Positions 19,193 through 27,801 of a stretch of DNA of 53,138 nucleotides are shown here, piece after piece. Where the stretch lies: assembly GCA_902500825.1 (NCBI GenBank), contig CABVRX010000027.1:1-53138 (forward strand). The letters are read 5' to 3'. Position 1 is the stretch's first letter; every line of letters starts with the position of its first letter. This DNA comes from an uncultured Nitrospira sp. (GTDB lineage Bacteria; Nitrospirota; Nitrospiria; Nitrospirales; Nitrospiraceae). The position numbers and the translations under genes were made by a program. The notes beneath the pieces are model-generated. The model was given only the letters and a program-made list of their open reading frames with translations, made no database searches and was not told the DNA's origin.

Positions 19193-20023
19193 TCAAACCA
19201 CATCGGCAAAAGTCTTCTCGAGACGACGAAAGTAAAATAGGCCGCTTGCCAAAATCGCCAGGGCAGCTAGAAAAGAGACCATCACCATCGGCCCTGGTGC
19301 GGTCTCCGCCCCAAGTAAAGCCCAGCGGAATCCCTCAACTACTCCAACCATTGGATTGATGCTATAGAGTGTTCGCCATGGTTCCGACAAAAGACTGCTC
19401 GGATAGGCTATCGGCGTTGCGAAAAGCCAGATTTGTGTCAAAAAAGGGACAATATGACGCACGTCGCGGAAACGGACGTTCAATGCAGAAAGCCAGAGCG
19501 AGACACCAAGCGAGGTGATAATCGTCAGCAGAAGCAGCACAGGGAGCCAGATCACTTTGCCCCCTGGAAGAATGCCGTAATAAAGCATCATTCCGAGCAA
19601 CACCATAAAGGCGAGTGCAAAATCTATGAGGCCCGAGGTTACTGCCGCAATTGGAACACACAGTCGTGGGAAATAGACTTTTTTGATCAGATTGGCACTA
19701 CCGACCAGGCTGTTGGACGCTTGACTCAACCCTTGGGAAAAGAATGTCCAGGGAACCAATGCAACATACGCGAAGATCGGATACGGGATTCCGTCAGAGG
19801 GGATCTTCCCCAATCGTCCGAAGAAGAGGCTAAAAACAAGCATCGTGAAAAGGGGTTGAATAATGGCCCATGCAGCACCCAAAGCCGTCTGTTTATAGCG
19901 CACCATCACATCACGCCAAATCAAGAAGTATAGTAGCTCCCGATACGCCCATAACTCATGCAGTTGAAGCGCCACCCACCCTTTAGACGGCTCAATCCGA
20001 ATTACTTGAGTATTTGATTCCAT
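19193..20023 (-). CDS. wzm: ABC-2 type polysaccharide export permease (Wzm-like)
   Basis: This 276-residue inner-membrane protein of the ABC-2 family has six predicted membrane segments (for example about residues 50-70, 80-100, 135-160, 165-180, 195-215 and 245-265). The N-terminal amphipathic segment with LIWRDVMVRYKQTALGAAWA is the hallmark of O-antigen and teichoic-acid permeases, and the loop RFRDVRHIVPFLTQIWLFAT is also conserved. It lies 93 bp upstream of the ATPase gene on the same strand. The pair would export the glycan across the inner membrane, with OPX proteins from the same cluster acting at the outer membrane. Confidence 0.93.
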   Translation of the reverse strand: MESNTQVIRIEPSKGWVALQLHELWAYRELLYFLIWRDVMVRYKQTALGAAWAIIQPLFTMLVFSLFFGRLGKIPSDGIPYPIFAYVALVPWTFFSQGLSQASNSLVGSANLIKKVYFPRLCVPIAAVTSGLIDFALAFMVLLGMMLYYGILPGGKVIWLPVLLLLTIITSLGVSLWLSALNVRFRDVRHIVPFLTQIWLFATPIAYPSSLLSEPWRTLYSINPMVGVVEGFRWALLGAETAPGPMVMVSFLAALAILASGLFYFRRLEKTFADVV

Positions 20024-20205
20024 CAGTTAGCTCGTGCTGTTACACCTGTGGCGATGTTGGATAGGAACAGTGATTTCTCCACATCTTCACGGCTGTTGAT
20101 TGTCGAATTGTTTTCTTCCCGCCGTATGTCGCAACGTTCACTGGACTCGAAGATCTTCGTCCTTGTCTCGGTCCATGCGCGGTACGACCGGTGCTCCAGA
20201 GTGCC

Positions 20206-21471
20206 TTATTTCCACTCTGCAGACAGCATCAGTCCCACTTCATTGCGCGAATATTGGAATTGGATCGCCGAGGTATCACTGTCAATATTTTGGTAGAGAT
20301 AAAAGATCTCCCCTGTAATATTCCTGGTCAGTTTATAGGCAAGCTTCGTCGTCGCTGTGAGATTCTTATACGTCTTGTGTGTATCGGGGAACAGTTCATT
20401 ATAGGCATAGCCGACCGTTCCATCGAGAATCAGCCGTTCATGAATTTTATGGGTGATTCCTAGTCTTGCAACATTGCTGATCGTTGCTCCACCCTGCAGG
20501 AAAAAAGACGGTCTGCCTTCTCGTGAAATGGCGAGATGGACGACGGTATCTCGCTCCGGTTGGGTTGTCACCCCAAGGCTGCCCGACGGAAATGTCCGCC
20601 CCACTGGTTCGAGAAACGTGATACCGCCCCTAAGGCTGAAACCCCACTCCTGGAATTCCTTCGAATAGTCACCTGCCAATGTTATAATATTGGTGTTAAA
20701 GCTCCTGCCACCTTCGGACCGCGACTGCGTGATGAAGCTCTGCCGATACAAAACCGCGACACTGTCGTTTCGTGTCAGCTTATAGCGAGGTCCTCCTTGC
20801 CAGGTGTGAACCATCGTGTTGAAGTAAGTAACCCCGGGTATGTCTCCCCCTTGAATTCTCCCTATCCTCCGAATCCCAAAGTTATAGCCCCCTTCCACAG
20901 AGAGATCTCGGGACACAGGATATTCCCCCTTGAAGTCCGTGTTATTGTAAAGCGTATTGGCTCGAAATCCCTGGATGCCGCGGGCCAAGCTATCGTCTTC
21001 GGCTAGATCCCTCGCGCCTGTCAGAAAGCTCGGTTGCTCCGGGGTATATCGCAAGTTCTCTCTGATCCTCAACCTCGCTCCTCTGACATACTGATCAACC
21101 CAGTGATCCAATCCAACCTCAGCTTGGAGCCTCGCACCGAAAAAATTCCGCTGCGTGTTTTCCACAAAGGCACTGAAGGCTCCTCCCAGCTTCACCTCCG
21201 CGTCAATGTCTCGCGTCTTGTGCAACAGATCTAGGCCGCCGATCACAGTCGTCACAAAATCACCGGTCTGTGTGCCCGGTTCTAATAACTGCTTTGGCCT
21301 ACGAAATACATTGGAATCATACCGTGACCGCACGGACGTCAAGGGAACAATTATTGTCTCCGCATGGACCGACAACCCCGGCAGAGCCTCCCAAACAAAT
21401 ACAGCGAGCATGACGAATACAAACAATCGTCTGATCTCAGCACACCTACAAGGCCACAATAAAATCACCAA
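20206..21471 (-). CDS. Outer-membrane beta-barrel protein of the polysaccharide locus
   Basis: This 421-residue protein has an N-terminal hydrophobic signal segment (about residues 13-37, ending near LSVHAET). The rest is a long series of alternating polar and apolar strands with many Tyr, Arg and Asn residues, typical of an outer-membrane barrel. The segment RSRYDSNVFRRP near the start and the C-terminal RNEVGLMLSAEWK resemble barrels associated with exosortase/PEP-CTERM polysaccharide loci (TIGR03016-like). The link to that family is from recollection, not a search. It is placed between the export lipoprotein genes and the ABC permease, so a role in glycan secretion or surface anchoring is likely. 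Confidence 0.8.
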   Translation of the reverse strand: MVILLWPCRCAEIRRLFVFVMLAVFVWEALPGLSVHAETIIVPLTSVRSRYDSNVFRRPKQLLEPGTQTGDFVTTVIGGLDLLHKTRDIDAEVKLGGAFSAFVENTQRNFFGARLQAEVGLDHWVDQYVRGARLRIRENLRYTPEQPSFLTGARDLAEDDSLARGIQGFRANTLYNNTDFKGEYPVSRDLSVEGGYNFGIRRIGRIQGGDIPGVTYFNTMVHTWQGGPRYKLTRNDSVAVLYRQSFITQSRSEGGRSFNTNIITLAGDYSKEFQEWGFSLRGGITFLEPVGRTFPSGSLGVTTQPERDTVVHLAISREGRPSFFLQGGATISNVARLGITHKIHERLILDGTVGYAYNELFPDTHKTYKNLTATTKLAYKLTRNITGEIFYLYQNIDSDTSAIQFQYSRNEVGLMLSAEWK

Positions 21472-21598
21472 AACTCCTATTTAGAGATGGGAGGTCACGG
21501 ATAACGATCAGCGGCTCACCGATCCGACTGTCCTACCACCTGTGTAGGATCTGGGGAAAACAGCGCCAGTGGTATGGCAGACGCTCTGCAAGATTCTG

Positions 21599-22249
21599 TC
21601 ACGGTACCACGACCGTATCACCAGAGGCCAACACAATGTTCCCCGGTTCGCCACGACCGCTGACGAGGTCATCATAACGCAGAGGGATGTGGATCTCTTG
21701 ACGTTTGTGCCCGGGGCTTTCAATCACCCGCACAACTTGCAACCTATTCTTACTCGCATAGTTTGTAAATCCTCCAGCCATGGAGATAGCTTGGAGCACC
21801 GTGACGTAAGATTTGAGCTGGTACTTGCCTGGCTTCGTGACCTCTCCCAAGACAAACACTGAATAACTGTTGAGCTCCTTGACATTAACCGATACAGAAG
21901 GGTTCTGAATATATCCCTTCAAACGTTCGGTAATCTGCGCGGCAAGTGCCTCTGCTGTAAGACCTGCCGCTTGAACATCTCCAATGATCGGCATTGACAC
22001 GTATCCATCCGGCCGTATCAAGGTGACCCTGGACAAGTCTGGATTCTTCCACACATTGATCTCAATCTGATCCTCGGAACCTAGAAGGAATTCCGTGGGA
22101 ACCTCGGATGCCTTGTATTCTCGGGATGTCACCACGCTCTGACAACCAACTTGAGCCACAATAGAGCACAGCACGAGCACGATCGACAGAGTGATCGGCA
22201 CGAGCAGATCCCGTCTGGCTATCCTTGTCCATCGCGCGTAGTCGTCCAC
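21599..22249 (-). CDS. Polysaccharide export lipoprotein (Wza/OPX family)
   Basis: This 216-residue protein has a lipoprotein-type signal: a hydrophobic segment ending AQVGC at Cys36. The polysaccharide export (PES) domain follows, with EDQIEINVWKNPDLS and IRPDGYVSMPIIGDVQAAG. A single SLBB-like domain then begins at NSYSVFVLGEVTKPGKYQLK and includes ITMAGG-type residues (here ISMAGGF). Members form the outer-membrane or periplasmic channel for exported polysaccharide. It is shorter than E. coli Wza (about 380 residues) and lacks the C-terminal amphipathic helix, as in many OPX proteins that need a separate outer-membrane barrel. A paralogue lies immediately upstream and a barrel gene downstream. 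Confidence 0.92.
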   Translation of the reverse strand: MDDYARWTRIARRDLLVPITLSIVLVLCSIVAQVGCQSVVTSREYKASEVPTEFLLGSEDQIEINVWKNPDLSRVTLIRPDGYVSMPIIGDVQAAGLTAEALAAQITERLKGYIQNPSVSVNVKELNSYSVFVLGEVTKPGKYQLKSYVTVLQAISMAGGFTNYASKNRLQVVRVIESPGHKRQEIHIPLRYDDLVSGRGEPGNIVLASGDTVVVP

Positions 22250-22270
22250 AACAATCCTTTCCGGTAGTCC

Positions 22271-22990
22271 CTACCGACCAGGGAAAACCACCATTGATTC
22301 ACTCGGCACCACGAGCGTATCACCGGGCTTCAGTTCGAAATTATCACTGATTCCACTTCGAAGCACGATGTCATCGTAGCTTGCGGTCAATCGCTTTTGA
22401 CCTGGCGCAGTTTCTGTAAACCGGAAAATGACAATCTGATTTCTCGCCGCAGTCTCCTTAAACCCCCCGGCAATAGTAATTCCCTGTAAAAGCGTAGTTT
22501 TACTTTTCAGGGGATATTTCCCAGGATGTGCAACTTCACCAAGCAGGAAGATATTGGAACTATTGACTTCCTTCAAGGTCACAGCCACCACCGGATTTTG
22601 AACATATTCTTTTAATTTGCTCGTCATTTCCTCAGCCAATTGCGTGGGTGTTTTCCCCACGGCCACCACATCACGAATAATCGGCATGGAAATCTTCCCA
22701 TCGGGACGTACCTGCACCTGCTTCGACAGATCCGGATTTCTCCATACAGTAATATCCAAGACATCCTCGGCACCGATCACGTAGTCACTACCGACTGCAT
22801 TCGAGAGCTTATCCATCATCACCTGACTAATAGCTTTCTCAGTCTGAGGTGTCGTACCAGGCAACACGGTGATATCTGTCGACGATTTTCCCGGAGCGAC
22901 TGGTTTAACCGAACCCGAATCACAGAATCCGGTGCCCGAGCTTACCGGCAGCACCAGTGCGATGATGAGAACCCACACGAGGTATTTCAT
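22271..22990 (-). CDS. Polysaccharide export protein (Wza/OPX family), second paralogue
   Basis: This 239-residue OPX protein has the same order as its neighbour: a secretion signal (about residues 1-23), the PES domain with AEDVLDITVWRNPDLS and VRPDGKISMPIIRDV, and an SLBB-like domain from NSSNIFLLGEVAHPGKYPLK. The signal does not end in a clear lipobox, so this copy may be periplasmic rather than lipid-anchored. A GAAGGAA sequence lies about 8 nt upstream of the ATG. It is separated from the next OPX gene by 21 bp, which suggests tandem duplication and co-expression. The two proteins may form a mixed channel or serve different glycans. Confidence 0.92.
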   Translation of the reverse strand: MKYLVWVLIIALVLPVSSGTGFCDSGSVKPVAPGKSSTDITVLPGTTPQTEKAISQVMMDKLSNAVGSDYVIGAEDVLDITVWRNPDLSKQVQVRPDGKISMPIIRDVVAVGKTPTQLAEEMTSKLKEYVQNPVVAVTLKEVNSSNIFLLGEVAHPGKYPLKSKTTLLQGITIAGGFKETAARNQIVIFRFTETAPGQKRLTASYDDIVLRSGISDNFELKPGDTLVVPSESMVVFPGR

Positions 22991-23595
22991 AACTTCGGTT
23001 CCTTCTGTTAAAGCACCCGCTTGTTCACATTAAGAATTAGAAGATGCACTCCCGAATAACCTCCGTTCAGAAATACACTCCTCCCGAGAGGGCTTCAGCT
23101 ATGCATTCGACGGGTTAAGACGTCCCTTGCAACCAAGACAACGAACCCACTGTTCATGTATCCGGATACAGACCATTGCAATCGCATCACTTTTAGCTCC
23201 CGTCAAATTATGCCAAGCACGATGACCCAGAATGGGATACAAACCTGTGAACCATGAAAAGAGCCTGGGGAATGCCGATATCCATATGCGCATACCGCTC
23301 TGTAGTGAATGTGACGTCCTCGACCGCGGTGGCATAACGTGGGTGTGTACGAACGGGGGAGCGGACGACCCGAAGGCGGCTGAACCCCTGCTAAAGACAT
23401 TCCCATACAATCTTTTTCTGATACGAGGCGCCCTCGTTGACCACCCTATGAGGGGACTTCCCATCATAATAAACTCGAATTAATCAGCCCTCCCTACGAA
23501 ACCTAACGACATGTGTTCCCCATGCTGAATTTCTTCCTACGAGCAAAGTGATGATGGGACGTCTCAATGCCCGATACGATAACCAAGCTACGTCC
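22991..23595. other. Intergenic stretch, possible decayed or small gene
   Basis: A 122-codon minus frame (23099-23467) is the only sizeable open frame. It has no ribosome-binding site before its ATG and no family I recognise. Its start is Pro/Ser/Arg-rich and its end is more protein-like (EQWVRCLGCKGR). It may be chance or a decayed gene. The rest probably holds the promoter of the OPX genes, though no convincing -35/-10 pair stood out. Confidence 0.3.
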
Positions 23596-24654
23596 TCAAT
23601 CAATTATTCGCTCTTTCCACACAAGATCGTCTGTCAGTTGCCCACTCTCTCGCAGTCGTTTTAATGTGACGAGTCGTATCAACTCACCCGTCCGGAACTC
23701 ATGATCGCGAAACTGCATGGCCATGAGTCCATCACGAAGATCCTTCACAGCACCTTGAAGGTCAATCATAGGAAGAAATCCTTGCGCCAACTTAGAGAAC
23801 TTGTCAAAATTCACTCGATATGATCGTTTATCTGGTTGCGCATCTTTATTGATCGAAACCTCGACGTTCGGCACAAGATTAGCCACAGCTGCAGCCAAAT
23901 CTTTCACCTGATAATTCCATGCGTCGCTTCCCACGTTGAGTGTCAGAAAGGATCCACCATCTCGACGGTCTCGCTGCACGGCCCAATCGATTGCTCTCGC
24001 CATATCTTTGACGTGAATCAAGGGACGCCATGGTGTCCCATCACTCAGGATGTTGATACGTTGTGATACGAGCGCGCCCGCCGAAAAATCATTCAACACG
24101 AGATCCAATCGCAGTCGATCACTCATGCCGCACGCGGTTGCAAACCGAAGGCAGGTCGCCATGAAAGCATCCGACGCAAGTGATGCCAAGTCTTGCTCAG
24201 TCTGAACTTTTGATTTGGCATACGCCGTAAGAGGATTCAGAGCGTCCTCTTCTCGGCGAGGGCCACCTTCGGCAAATCCATACACACTACAGCTCGACGC
24301 GAACACAAACTTCTTAACGCCTGCTCGTTTTGCTTTCACGGCAAGATCGATACTCGCTCGATAGTTTATATCGAGGGTAACCGCCTCAAAAGTGGCGCCC
24401 ATAGGATCGTTCGAAATGGCACAGAGATGTACGACAGCGTCAATTCCATGCAAGATCTGCTCAGGAACATGTCGGATATCTCCGAAATATTGCAGATCGG
24501 CCCGACTCTCAGGGAGTCGCGGGGCACCAGTTAAACAATGCGCAAAGTAGCCCATATCGTAGCCGATGAGCGTTGCTTGTGGATGGGATTCTCGTAAGCG
24601 ACGCAGTACCAATGGGCCGACATAGCCCATATTGCCTGTAACTAGAATCTGCAT
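23596..24654 (-). CDS. NAD-dependent sugar epimerase/dehydratase (extended SDR)
   Basis: This 352-residue extended short-chain dehydrogenase has an N-terminal dinucleotide-binding loop, LVTGNMGYVGPLV, that matches TGxxGxxG. FGDIRHVPEQIL and VVHLCAISNDP follow. The catalytic triad region shows SSCSVYG and YAKSK, supplying Ser, Tyr and Lys. The C-terminal part recognises the nucleotide-sugar (WRPLIHVKDMARAI). Enzymes of this type interconvert or dehydrate nucleotide-sugars, so it likely makes a precursor for the glycan built by this cluster. AAGGGGTAGGAC sits just before the ATG at 24654. The exact sugar cannot be deduced. Confidence 0.92.
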   Translation of the reverse strand: MQILVTGNMGYVGPLVLRRLRESHPQATLIGYDMGYFAHCLTGAPRLPESRADLQYFGDIRHVPEQILHGIDAVVHLCAISNDPMGATFEAVTLDINYRASIDLAVKAKRAGVKKFVFASSCSVYGFAEGGPRREEDALNPLTAYAKSKVQTEQDLASLASDAFMATCLRFATACGMSDRLRLDLVLNDFSAGALVSQRINILSDGTPWRPLIHVKDMARAIDWAVQRDRRDGGSFLTLNVGSDAWNYQVKDLAAAVANLVPNVEVSINKDAQPDKRSYRVNFDKFSKLAQGFLPMIDLQGAVKDLRDGLMAMQFRDHEFRTGELIRLVTLKRLRESGQLTDDLVWKERIID

Positions 24655-25821
24655 GTCCTACCCCTTATTTTATTGAAGCGCCTTGTTTTGCCGCAGACAC
24701 AGCTTAAGTACAAAAGCAATGACTGGAATACTGGACGCCCTCAAGACTAAATTGGCTCCAAGCTTTCGCTTGCTGATATAACTGCTGCGGGAAAATCCCA
24801 GACTTTCTCAGTTCTTTTCAACCGTGACAAGATGGCGAAAGGATACAAAACGATCGGAAAAACATTAGCATACCATACCTTCCATGGAATCTTCGACGAC
24901 TGCCATGACTCCTCCAAATAATTCTTCCCCTTCAGCGAATTCATACAGAACCAGAACCGAGCCCATCAATTAATGATCTCTCGTGAGCTGCTGTATGGGA
25001 TCCCTCTCCCATCCATACGGTCTCATCACCTAAGTGTAGTCAATGGCCTTATACTTGAGAACCTAGAAACCGCCACTGATCCAACCTCCTTCGCCATGAG
25101 GTTTTTCTTTGAAGTTGAGGAGCAATTACGGTTCTTATCTCGCATCGAACAGTCCTCTGCTCTCGCAACAGTGACTAGAAACACTCCACTCCCATGCGTC
25201 GGATATGTCTGTTCAGCTTGCTTTTCGTGGTTTGACTTCGGGCTAAGTACATACCATCGCATCCCGCAGCAACTCAATCTGTCGGGGAAAGAATCCCTCA
25301 TGGCTCGAGTTTTCCATCTGCTTGATCGGAAGCTTTAACGGGCAACCGCCGTCCCGGTATCCACCGGATCTTTAATCTTCTAATAAACTATGCCCCTCAA
25401 GTCAACTTGCTATGAGAAAGCTGTCTTCACAAGAGAACCACAATTCTTCTTGAAGAAACCATCCATCAACGCTCCGCTCATCGACGCATGCATCAGCAGT
25501 CCGAAGCTTTCACTCTGCCGATACAGCTCATTCACCCGCGCAGTACAACGTGAGTGGTGCGTCGATGGTTTGAGACCTATCTCGGACGTCTATTGTCCAA
25601 GCATTAGCTTTTTGGCATCAATCACTAGGAGACTGGCGATTCTCGATGCAATGATACCAGCTTGCGGATCACTAGATTTGCCAACTCGATCACTTCTCAA
25701 TTCAGCTACATCTCCAGAACTCAGCTGTGCGAATCTTGAGCAGGGAACCACCCTAACAATCGATCACCTTACAGATATCCCCCACTCTATGGAGCCAGTC
25801 GGTATGGTATGTGCGGGGAAA
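24655..25821. other. Apparently decayed region without an intact gene
   Basis: This 1.17-kb gap has several short open frames but none with convincing coding support. On the minus strand, 24747-24944 encodes a 65-residue stretch (SKIPWKVWYANVFPIVLYPF and on) that reads like the C-terminal tail of a lost enzyme. A second minus frame from about 25770 down to 25410 is open apart from one TAG. A plus frame at 25390-25869 is open for 159 codons, but it runs into the PilZ gene on the other strand and lacks a ribosome-binding site. I read the region as gene decay next to the glycan locus. Confidence 0.35.
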
Positions 25822-26214
25822 CTAGAACATGAACTTAAGTCCTACGAAATACGCGATGTGGCTACTTGAATCCCCAATCGGAAGCTTTCTTGTCCAGCGC
25901 ACTTCAGCAAGCGTTGGCGTTTCAGCAATTGTTATGGGTGTCGGCACATAGACTTTCAATACCTGCTCAATATCCGGTGCTTGGTCCATAAGAACCAACA
26001 TACCCCCGCTGCTAATGTTCAGCGATAGCGCCTTCCCCTCTTTAACAAGATTACTGTTCCCAACTTCTGGCGCTGTTACCTCATAAAGAATTGGCCTCAG
26101 TAGTGCCGCGCGCTCACTATGGTTTTCGTAGCTATCTCTTATCGGCCATTCCCATTCCATTGGTGCCACGTCCATATCCTCCCCTCGTAAGAAATCGTTA
26201 CCTGATATCTCCAT
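25822..26214 (-). CDS. PilZ-like c-di-GMP-binding domain protein
   Basis: This 130-residue protein probably consists of one PilZ-type beta barrel. The segment ALSLNISSGGMLVLMDQAP matches the second PilZ motif (D/NxSxxG). An upstream RAALLRPILYEV could provide the arginines of the first motif, though it is not a textbook RxxxR. PilZ proteins bind cyclic di-GMP and often control exopolysaccharide or motility. It is transcribed divergently from a LuxR-type regulator and lies beside the glycan locus, so control of that locus is a reasonable guess. No clear Shine-Dalgarno sequence precedes the ATG. Confidence 0.75.
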   Translation of the reverse strand: MEISGNDFLRGEDMDVAPMEWEWPIRDSYENHSERAALLRPILYEVTAPEVGNSNLVKEGKALSLNISSGGMLVLMDQAPDIEQVLKVYVPTPITIAETPTLAEVRWTRKLPIGDSSSHIAYFVGLKFMF

Positions 26215-26377
26215 AACGTACTTACTTATTGGCGATCTTGAGCATCATATTGCTATTCAGGTGCCTGCAGGTAGTGCTAACCCTCTTAAATCTAATGTCA
26301 AATTCATTATGGACTATATTTATCGCTTTCTGAATCGACAATACCGATGACGTAGGCTGCTTTCTCAAAGGTATATA

Positions 26378-26406
26378 TTGACTCCCTCGAAAGGGTTAGG
26401 TACTAT
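26378..26406 (+). promoter_or_regulatory. Predicted sigma-70 promoter of the LuxR-type gene
   Basis: TTGACT at 26378-26383 and TACTAT at 26401-26406 are separated by 17 bp, a good housekeeping spacing, about 100 bp upstream of the ATG at 26504. The spacer holds an inverted repeat, CCCT-CGAA-AGGG, that could be an operator. Confidence 0.4.
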
Positions 26407-26503
26407 TCCCATATTGCTCATTGCATGCTCCTGTTCGGTGAAGCTAATTGCCGTTGAGACTCGATACATAAATCTGACAATCTCGTGAAGCTTTAACATA
26501 ATT

Positions 26504-27112
26504 ATGGCGGAAGCACTCAAAGGTATTGACCAACCAGATACCCTTGCTGATCAGAGGGCTGGGTCTGGGATAGTGGTGTTATCGACATCTATGCAACTTC
26601 TACATATGAATCGACAGGCTACGGAGCTTGCCAAAAAGATCAACGCCGTCGACCATGGGAGAACTACCACGATTTCAGCGCATGGAGTTCTCCCGACGGC
26701 TCTGACCGAGCTTTGCGCTGAAATTATTAAAGCCCTTCACATACGCACGGAAGCTAAGGATTGGGAACAATTCGAGCTCAAGCGCGTGACAGGCGACCCT
26801 AATCAGCCTATTCTTCTAAGAGGCTTTGGCTTACCGGATCGAGGAGGCATCCAAAACGCCAGGCTTGTGGTTACCATGGAAGAGTTGGGGCGAAAACAAA
26901 ACCTCAATACAGAGCATGCTCGAGAACGCTTTCAATTGACTAACCGCGAGCAGTCAGTCGTTGAGCATCTGGCAAAAGGGTGGACCAACAAAGAAATCGC
27001 CAATGCCCTCCAGATCACTGAACAAACTGTGAAAGAACATATTAAGCACATCATGCGAAAGACCAACTCTACCACCCGTACTGGAATTCTCGTCCAAATC
27101 TTCAATTCTTGA
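26504..27112 (+). CDS. LuxR-family transcriptional regulator
   Basis: This 202-residue protein has a C-terminal LuxR/FixJ-type helix-turn-helix at about residues 140-200. It shows LTNREQSVVEHLAKGWTNKE, then IANALQITEQTVKEHIKHIM, with the conserved E-IA---I---TVK-H pattern. The N-terminal 130 residues (SGIVVLSTSMQLLHMNRQAT) look like a PAS-type sensor fold rather than a phospho-receiver, because no Asp pocket is seen. It is probably a stand-alone sensor-regulator. It is divergent from a PilZ gene across a 289-bp regulatory gap, with a predicted promoter at 26378-26406. Its targets could include its neighbours. Confidence 0.88.
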   Translation: MAEALKGIDQPDTLADQRAGSGIVVLSTSMQLLHMNRQATELAKKINAVDHGRTTTISAHGVLPTALTELCAEIIKALHIRTEAKDWEQFELKRVTGDPNQPILLRGFGLPDRGGIQNARLVVTMEELGRKQNLNTEHARERFQLTNREQSVVEHLAKGWTNKEIANALQITEQTVKEHIKHIMRKTNSTTRTGILVQIFNS

Positions 27113-27306
27113 AATCTTGCTCCAAAGCCTTCCTGATCTTTCCCCTCGTTGTGTCTATCACGCAACAGTGAGTGAGTCGAGATTGACACATTAGTTCCAT
27201 GGCAAGCTCATAAAAAATGTTGTAATTACTTGCTATTACATGAGATGGCTATACTGGCCTGTTATTTGCATTTTACTGATTCCATTATCCACTTGGTAGA
27301 GATAAC

Positions 27307-27801
27307 ATGAACTGGGATGTGCTCAAACAAGGGTTGGCGGTGGGATTAGTAGGAGTTACAGTCCTTGCTTCGGGTTGTACAAGCGGTCCTTCCTCTCAAT
27401 TGACAGAACAAAAAAATAGTGGATTCATGTCACTTTGGAATACCTATGCCGATTGTAAATCAACCTCTGACTTAGCCCAGGCAATCTCAGACCTGACGCA
27501 ACTGCGCGCTGCTAGCCAAGAAGCGAACGAAGGGTTCATTCTGCCGCTTCCAACTCACCTTGAACGTCTAGTGGCTAATCCAACGAGCCGGGTAGCAGTT
27601 GATGTAGAAGCAATGACCGCTGCTTGTACTCTACACACCGGAGAACTAGCCCTGAATCAAGGGCAAACTGATATCGCTCGAGATCTCCTGGTTTCAGTGA
27701 TCAAGCTCCATAAGGAAGAAGGCTCTTACTACGTTCTAAAGGCAAAGACGTTGCTGGCAAAACTCGGACAAGGCGTCAACGTTTCCTTCAACGTTCGCTA
27801 G
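27307..27801 (+). CDS. Small lipoprotein of unknown function
   Basis: This 164-residue protein has an N-terminal signal with a lipobox ending LASGC at Cys24, so it is likely lipid-anchored in the envelope. The mature part is helical and contains spaced segments such as CKSTSDLAQAISDLTQLRAA and LALNQGQTDIARDLLVSVIK, reminiscent of tetratricopeptide-like helical repeats. I recognise no family. It stands alone after the LuxR gene and ends tail to tail with glgA. The two stop codons share the palindrome CTAG at 27798-27801. Confidence 0.7.
   Translation: MNWDVLKQGLAVGLVGVTVLASGCTSGPSSQLTEQKNSGFMSLWNTYADCKSTSDLAQAISDLTQLRAASQEANEGFILPLPTHLERLVANPTSRVAVDVEAMTAACTLHTGELALNQGQTDIARDLLVSVIKLHKEEGSYYVLKAKTLLAKLGQGVNVSFNVR

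Noticed and set aside
21531..21549. Hairpin TCCTAC-loop-GTAGGA between the OPX gene and the barrel gene
   Set aside because: The stem is only 6 bp and no T-run follows on the transcribed strand, so it is not called a terminator.
25390..25869. Open frame of 159 codons on the plus strand
   Set aside because: There is no ribosome-binding site, and it overlaps the PilZ gene end on the other strand. It lies in a decayed region, so it is left as part of the gap.
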